Source: Podospora pseudocomata (Eukaryota > Ascomycota > Sordariomycetes > Sordariales > Podosporaceae). From it: DNA of 64,000 bases. Both the position numbers and the translations under genes were made by a program. Location: contig NC_085891.1 of NCBI RefSeq assembly GCF_035222375.1, positions 1,922,001 through 1,986,000 of the forward strand, read 5' to 3'. Shown here one piece after another: positions 57,413 through 64,000 of the stretch. Numbering within the stretch: position 1 is the first letter of the stretch; each line of letters starts with the position of its first letter. The notes under the pieces are model-generated. The model made no database searches. It saw nothing but the letters and a program-made list of their open reading frames with translations, and was not told where the DNA came from.

Positions 57413-57768
57413 CTAGCAGTAATCACTGTGATCAGCACCACCATTGATGCACCCGCTAGTCCGGCAAAAGGCCTGGAAAATGATGTTTCCATCACTCTTG
57501 CAAAAGAACAAGGAGTTATTGACATGGGCAGAATCAGTCGGCTGGCCAGAGCCCTGGAGAGCCTCGATGATTTGGTCATAGTAGTTGCCTACACGAAGGC
57601 GATATGTTAGCTGTCTCATCAGGTAATGAAGAAGCTAGGTTATGGTCACTGACCCTTGTTGAGCAGTCCGCGTCCGCAGTACATCAGGCTACCCTTGCAG
57701 TTTTTGGCAAGAGCGGCCGGGGCCATGGTGAGGGCGATAAGGGAGACGGCGGTGGTGAATTTGACCAT
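57413..57768 (-). CDS. Small secreted cysteine-rich protein
   Basis: Two exons, 57768-57654 and 57588-57413, give 96 aa. The 65-nt intron has donor GTCAGT, branch GCTAAC and acceptor GTGTAG. Residues 1-21 (MVKFTTAVSLIALTMAPAALA) form a clear signal peptide. The 75-residue mature protein has six cysteines at positions 24, 31, 68, 80, 85 and 96, an even number consistent with three disulfides. Other features are GSLMYCGRGLL, the helix-like NYYDQIIEALQ, and a final Cys as the last residue. No known effector or antimicrobial family is recognised. Small secreted cysteine-rich proteins in fungi often act on other organisms or on the fungus's own surface, but no such role can be shown here. It converges with BMT5. 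Confidence 0.8.
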
Positions 57769-60700
57769 TTTGACAGTGGTTGAAGCGGTATAAAGCGGTA
57801 GTGTTTGGTATATAGCCTAAGAAGATGTGATGGTTGAGGTTGGATTGATGATGAGAATACTGGAAGTTTGCGGGGCGTTTTCACACGCTATTTATTCTCA
57901 CCTCGAAGGATTTCGTCGCTGCGGCATTCAAAATCTGAGTTTACACTCTTGATCATATGTCGACTCAGATTCAAGTCATGTTGATTGGTGTTGGTGAGCT
58001 CCGCGGACCTGAGTTGAAAGTGTCAGCATTTGCAAGGGGATGAGGCTATTCCCGAGGTCGGTACTACCATCGCCTCACAGAGCTGGCGGGTAATTGAAAA
58101 TCTAAGCATCAGAACATGAAATGAAGCGCAGCATATCAAATCACCCGGAGCCCAGGGCCAATATAACAAGAGGCTGAGCAATGAACTCGACTTCAATCTG
58201 GCTTCGAACACACATGAGGCAACAAACTTTCGAGGACCGAACACATGAGTAAATCTCATTTCCCACCTTTTTCAGAGTCCTTATTCGCTTTATTTATCTG
58301 AAAATTATGCGCCCTGCTGTGACGGTGAAGGAGATGAAGGAAATCCATGGACCATCAGAAATGAGCTTTCACTTCGACCTCTCAAGTCCGTCAGGCCACT
58401 ACTCTTCTTCCGTTTGTCTATTGTTACCAGGGAAAACCTCGAGTTTGCCACTCTTTTGATCGAGTCTTTCGGGTCGATATCTTTTTTGTACAATACCCAG
58501 AGGACGGACAACTCATAAATCAAGAGCAGACTTTCATCTCATTGCACATTGAGCTCTACTGTCCTCGGTTCGCTCTTTCCAAGACAAGTCAACTCGGCCT
58601 CCTGTCACATGCTTTATGCCGTGCACAGTTTTTCAAAAAGACGTCATCTCATTTAGAATTAAAGTATGTGAAACGACAGCATACCACGTTACATAACCTT
58701 TGCCATCCAGAGGCTAGCTAACATCGGCCAGCGCGATGTTTACATCTGCACAAACCATCCACACACACGCCCCCATTCATCACAGCCTGCCTCAAAAGTG
58801 CACTTTTCAAGCGAGCCGAAACAGCTCAGCCATGATCTAGGTATCAAGTACAAGTTGATACCTCCGCCTCAAAAGTCTTCAAGTCCAAGTTTGTACCTGG
58901 TCATGCAGCCTCCAGACTAGCTCACATGCAAGCACCCGTTTGCTCCCTGCACCTCCTTCCACGTCCGGCTCACCGGCTTCAAAATCCCCCGTTCTTGCGA
59001 CAGGATTTGCTCAACTTCCTGTGTGTCCCCGGCTCCCATCCCCGTCTTGGCTTTGTCAAGTTTTTCTCCCTAGAGGCAAGCCACATCAAAATTCCAGCAA
59101 CCAGGAAACTCTCACCCGCACTTTCCACACCATCACGTATATGAAATACGTCTCGCGATATATTTTGTCCAATCTTACTACTTCCCCAAACCAACTGGGT
59201 TTCTTCAAGAGTGGGGGTCAGGTTCGTCTGTCTCTTCAAGCTCGGTGCACAACCTTAGGTAGTTTCTCCTTTCTTCTTCTTTCCCCATAACCAAAGAACC
59301 AGAGTTTGCATGCCTTCGGAATAACCTCCCTACTTACACTCAAACTTTCTGCAGCAACCGATCTCGCCCCAGGCAAGAAAAGAAAAAGAAGAAAAAAACT
59401 ATCATATCGTACGATGAGCCTCCCGCCTCTACATCTCATGAAAACACACACTCCCAACGCCGCCCGTCCCCCTTCGTATCTGTTGCTTGCCTCTTGCCTC
59501 TTGCCTAGTCAGAAGATAGATCACATCTCTGAACTCATAAATAACAACTCTCACCCCACCCCCCTGTGTCATATCATGTTTCCTTCCTTCAGGCCTCGGC
59601 CGAGCCCCCGAAAAATAGGACATGCCTTACCTATCATTCAGCTTGGATGTTGAACCGGAGAAGCTCAAACCGAGGTTCCCTAGGTAAGCCCCCATCTAAG
59701 CCCCCCACACAGAGAACGGTTAGGAGCAGGATGCATATGCAATCCCGGAAGATAGAGTACGCAAAATATGCAAAGGCTTTTCATCCTTATCCAGTGCTTT
59801 CATCAACTTCTCCTCGACCCTTCCAGGCACACACACACACGCCACACTGGAAGTGTTTTTCGGACCGAGAGAGGGGCCGAGATGCTATACTACCCTCCTA
59901 TAAATATGGGCGATTCTACTTTGCTTCTTTGATAATGTTATTCTAGGCATGTGAGTTGGTAGGTTGGTAGGCAGGGAGGGTTACGATCGATCGACATACA
60001 TCTTGAGGATCCACGAGCCTTCAAAACCGGGGGAAGGTGATAGCCGGGGAGAGACATGAATGTCATCTGGGAAAGTTGAGAAAAGAAGCCACCATGATGA
60101 TCACCCCCAACTGGGTAACCCGAAAGGAAAAGAAAGGATGGTTCTACATACAGGCAAACCCCTCAGCCCCCTTCAAACGTTGAATCACACCCCCCCTTTT
60201 CAGACCAATCCCCGTCCCTTACCCACCTCTTTGTCAAGCCTCAAGTTAATTACACCAGTGGTGAAACACCACCACAAAGGAATCCCACATCATCAACACT
60301 ACCACCATCTTTGACCCCCTTCCACCACCACCCTCACCCCTTACCTCGTATAACCTCTCTCTCTCAAAGAAACCGTAAACAAGAACGACAGGCTGTCAAT
60401 AACACCGAAACCCTCCCCTACCAAGCAACTACCCAAGCAGTCAGCCCTTTCAAGGCTATCCAAAGATTATCCCAGCTGAAAGCCCACCCAAAAGTAAACA
60501 AAGAAACCTCCCCCCCCCCCTTCCCCTCCCCCAAAATATCACACGTCACATTACGGCCCCCCCCCCTCCTCCCCCCATTTTGCCCGCATTCCACACATCT
60601 TCCCAGCTTTGTACAACCAGTCTCAATACCTGTTGAAATTTCCCAAAGACCATCCATGCATGACCAAGCCAAAACCGCCGTGGGCAAAATAACCACTAGC

Positions 60701-61849
60701 TCTGTAAATAAAACCAAGACAAGATAGCATCATCCTGAACCACGCATGAAAAGATACCTAGGCAATCAAAACTCCTCTAAAGATAGCTTGTAGGTTTTCA
60801 GGATAGTTTGTAATTCTTTAAAAGAGAATCTGTATGTCTTTAAAAGAGATATTTAACTCTCCATCATTACGCCTTTTCTGCCTGACAGAACCGGTTATTC
60901 TTGTCCATGGCATGCCAGCAGGTCAATGAGTTCTGCCTGGCCTTCCGCACCAAGCATAACCACAAGATGTCAACAGTAGATAGCCACCAACACTCTTTAG
61001 ACTCCCACTCTCAACAGAACTCTTTATTCAACTAACTATCACTACCCTTATTAACCCCCTCCCCCCCTCTCCCCTCCCCTAAACTATCCCATTGCACAAA
61101 GCCAAAAACAAACAAACACACAAATCGACACACTTGTGAGAAAATGTCCCTTATCCACCCCATAGCAAGAAGAAGAGGAAAAAGAAGAAGAAGAAGGAGA
61201 AGAAGAAGAAGAAGGAGAAGAAGAAGAAGAAGGAGAAGAAGAAGGAGAAGAAGAAGAAGAAGGAGAAGAAGAAGAAGAAGGAGAAGAAGAAGAAGAAAAC
61301 AAGATTTCATAACAGCCATAAACAATTCCCCCCCAATGCAAAAGGTCCCAACACTAACCCCCATCCCCCATGTCAAGAGCCCCTTTGAACAGACGGGAAT
61401 TTATTACCGAGAAAGAAAAAAGTGCAACAGACCAGCATCAGAATACCCAAGTAAAGAAACAAACTCATGCAAAAAGATCGATCCCCTCTATCCAATCCAC
61501 CCGACTGCTCACCCGGAGCAAGCGATGTTACTTTGCGCCTTAACCGCAAAAAACTGATAGAAGCAAAGGACAAAATTCGCTCTTGCTGAACCCCCCAAGA
61601 AAGCTGCAAACCCAAACTGTGCTCCTGAATGTAAAAAAGAAAATGGCAGTCATCAATCTGTAGCGCCACGCTCAAGAAGAGAAAACCCGAATCAATCCAA
61701 CCAACCCACTTCACCCATCTCCTGTGCTGTTGTCCACATCAGTCTCCGTTTTGCCTGTCAAGATACCCAAAAGCAGCCAACCACCCATTTGTGCAAAGTT
61801 GTTGTTATTGTTACTGTGCATCCCCTAACCCCCACCTATCGTCCCATGG
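57769..61849. other. 4-kb gene-free block with microsatellite
   Basis: No supportable coding region in 4.1 kb. The left part is the promoter of the small secreted protein. Around 59,150-59,700 and 60,060-60,730 the plus strand is C/A- and pyrimidine-rich with open but low-complexity frames, and runs of C occur at 60,510-60,520 and 60,559-60,568. A GAA-type microsatellite lies at 61166-61298. The right end is probably a long 3' UTR of the DUF2841 gene. Confidence 0.5.
61166..61298. repeat. GAA/GGA purine microsatellite
   Basis: About 130 bp of AGA/AGG triplets on the plus strand (GAAGAAGAAGGA units). All-purine strands of this length can form triplex DNA. It is non-coding here; open frames across it give only Arg or Leu/Ser runs. 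Confidence 0.9.
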
Positions 61850-63644
61850 CTACTGTGACCCGTCTCTGGGAAACCTCCCCGTCGGCGATAGGTAACTGTT
61901 ATTACGATATAGAGTGTGAGAACCCGGCAGCGTCTCATATCCCGACGTCAAATAGGATTGGGGCTGCAAAGACGGGGCTTGCTCATGAGTCGGATAACCG
62001 TGCGATGTATGTGCCGGTTGCGCTTGCGTGTATGTATACATCCCCGATGCCGTCGTCTGAGCCGCCGGATTGTGTTGCCACTGAGTCGGATACAGCGTCG
62101 CCGGTCCGGTCGATCCTCCAAAATCGGCAGCAGATCCGTACATGGCTCGGCGGCTGTTGTCAACCTCTTGCATTGGACTGGCCAGATGAGGTGGCCCGCC
62201 AACCGTCAGGGAAACTCCTTCCACATAGTTTTGCTGTGTTGGTGCCAAATCGGTATGCACGATTGCGGGACCGGGATGAGCATCGCGCATCGCCATGTCG
62301 CTTCCGTAGCTCTGGACAGACATGGTTCGGGCGATAGGGTCCGGGGCATCACCGGTATCCTCCTCACGCTTGACCCGCTCGTATTCGGCCTCATGCCCAT
62401 AATCGTCGTCGTCCTCGGGCTCGTGGTTGTCCGCCGTCACGAAGATTTGGGTGGTGGGGTCTGCAGGACAAGTTAATCATCAGAAACTCAGTGCCTCAGT
62501 TTGCTCAGCACTCACCTATCTCACCCCTCTTGAGCTTCTCCTCCGCCTTTGCTACCTTAAACGCCTCCTTGAGCCACAGTTTCTTCTTCATGTTCTCCCC
62601 CGAGGCATTGAAGAAAGAGGCGGCAGCATCCATAGCAGCCTCCTCCAGCTTGGCCACAGTCAGATGTTGCGACCGAATGTCCTCGTGTTGCTTATGATTC
62701 GGCTCAGTAAGCATGCGGAGGATATGGGTCAGCAGGTGCACACGCTCTAATCAAAATATTAGCAACCTGGCGTTCTTTCAGATTCAGATACCCAAGAGTA
62801 TGATGGTACACAGACCTTCTTTCTTGATGTGATCCGGTTCCTTGTGCCTCAGAAGCACTCTGTTAGGACCATAGTCATTTGGCCACCACCTTGGTGCCGC
62901 CTCTTGACCCTTTGTATAAGGATGGTTCGTCTGCTTTTTGGGCTCCATGAGCTTCACAAAGGCCTTGGCGATGCACCGGCAGAGGATCTGGTGACAGAGC
63001 CGAAAACGACGTTCATAAAAGGCCCGCACAACATCCGAATCTCCAATCATGATGGTGGTCTTCCTCGACCCGGCAGTGACGGTAGCCACCTCCTCCTCCT
63101 CCAACGACCGTGGTGCTCTGGCCCGTCGTGGGCGTTTCCTGCGTTGGGAGGCAGCGCCATGATCAAACTCGTCATGATCATATCCTTTGTCGTGACGACC
63201 GTATGGGCCTACAGCATGCGCATAATAGAGATCATTACCAGAATAATCTCCCTGAAGAGGGCCAGTCTCTCCTGCAATCGTGTTAGCATACATCGGAATG
63301 AAAGATGACAGGGATGAGGCTCCGTACTTGATGCGTGTGGGGGTATTCCTTGCTGATACTGCAGGAAGATGTTCATGTGGAACATCCTGCTAGCATCTAC
63401 CGCATCGACATTCTCTGGACCGGAAAAAAAAGCGTGCTCGCCATTCTCGAGGGTAACTGCAAGAAAGAAGTTCTTGTGGTTGATGTGGCAGACTTCTCGC
63501 AACGCTCTGCCAACTGTCTGCAACACTGTTAGTTCCTGTTTTCAGGAAGAGAGGAGATGAGATTCAGTTCTAGACACGTACTGCAGGAGGCACTGTCCTG
63601 ACAGAATCTGGTGCCAGGTAACGGCCATCCCCTGGAGCCGGCAT
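61850..63644 (-). CDS. DUF2841-domain protein
   Basis: Five exons, 63644-63582, 63517-63328, 63271-62816, 62746-62516 and 62460-61850, give 516 aa. The introns are 64, 56, 69 and 55 nt, three with CTAAC or CTAAT branches. The N terminus (PAPGDGRYLAPDSVRTV) leads into VGRALREVCHINHKNFFLAV and MFHMNIFLQYQQGIPPH. A basic stretch (QRRKRPRRARAPR, a likely nuclear signal) precedes the DUF2841 core: VRAFYERRFRLCHQILCRCI, RWWPNDYGPNRVLLRHKEPDHI, RVHLLTHILRML and AAMDAAASFF. A disordered, acidic and then Tyr/Gln-rich tail follows. The DUF2841 family is restricted to fungi and of unknown biochemical function; a nuclear role is inferred. The acceptor of intron 1 is uncertain: an in-phase alternative at 63536 would add six residues. 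Confidence 0.8.
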
Positions 63645-64000
63645 TAGACCGGCTCTTTCTGGTTGCCATGCTTGCCTTGGATGAGCAGGTCGGGGATAGA
63701 CATGGCTGTGAGTATTAACCATGATTGCGGTGAGTCGACTTGAGCTCAAAGTTGTGATGGTGCTAGGTGAGGTTGGAGGTGTTACAGTGCTGGAATCAGA
63801 TGGGTCTGGGGGGCTTCACGCTGATATATCCGTTGGCACCCAATCACTTGTGCCCCCAGGGTGGGTGGTCAGACAGCCTTTGTTGGATGGTTGTGATAGC
63901 GACAGAGCCTGAAGGTGAAGGAACCCTTGCTAGTGTTTAGCAGAGAGAGGAAGCTTGTCAAGACGCCGTCAACTTATTGCAGGCGAGCAGACGTTGGTCA
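63645..64000. promoter_or_regulatory. Upstream region of the DUF2841 gene
   Basis: The last 356 bp hold the leader and proximal promoter of the DUF2841 gene. A short upstream reading frame beginning at ATG 63704 ends in a stop just before the main ATG region, which could act as a uORF. Nothing else is seen. Confidence 0.45.

Noticed and set aside
60311-60727. 138-codon plus-strand frame
   Set aside because: Pro/Ser/His low complexity caused by C/A-rich DNA with C runs.
61144-61557. 137-codon frame with a long Arg run
   Set aside because: It is simply the GAA microsatellite read in frame.

Overview
This window is nuclear DNA from a filamentous ascomycete. The genes carry short introns (mostly 50-85 nt) with GTRNGT-type donors and CTAAC/CTGAC branch sites, intergenic spaces are long, and the proteins look like Pezizomycotina proteins. 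The class Sordariomycetes, perhaps Sordariales, is my inference. No bacterial operon, CRISPR array, rRNA or whole transposon was seen.

Left third (1-24 kb): a gene-poor start holds a degenerate tRNA-like gene. It is followed by a PH-domain protein, the kinetochore protein Nnf1, a cytochrome b561 protein with a long disordered tail, an unnamed protein built from two copies of one domain, an 864-aa low-complexity Q/H-rich protein, a large gene-free block, a secreted protein with an acidic tail, and an RMD1/DUF155 membrane protein.

Middle (24-39 kb): compact housekeeping genes. These are an HMG-box protein (Nhp10/Nht1-like), chaperonin CCT-theta, mitochondrial ribosomal protein mL46, a RING-PHD protein of the Asr1/PHRF1 type, ribosomal protein eL43 (with an 11-nt microexon), and a saccharopine-dehydrogenase-like membrane protein.

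Accessory stretch (39-50 kb): a broken large dynamin-like GTPase gene lies first. After the intact mRNA 3'-processing factor CFIm25 comes a tandem cluster of four decaying copies of a small, unrecognised two-exon gene family (46.9-48.7 kb). About 340 bp beyond the last copy is a ~510-bp inverted-repeat element that resembles a MITE. This is the most lineage-specific part of the window.

Right part (50-64 kb): a large RGG/proline-rich protein whose frame stays open for 259 more codons beyond a single TAG, with four internal repeats in the extension; the rRNA methyltransferase Bmt5; a six-cysteine small secreted protein; a 4-kb gene-free block with a GAA microsatellite; and a five-exon DUF2841 protein.

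The genes do not form one pathway. The best candidates for undescribed biology are the tandem small-gene cluster with its neighbouring element, the stop-codon-separated extension at 50.1-50.9 kb, and two in-frame (3n) introns that could be kept or removed. Exon joins were read by eye from splice signals and reading phase, and each was checked for frame arithmetic.
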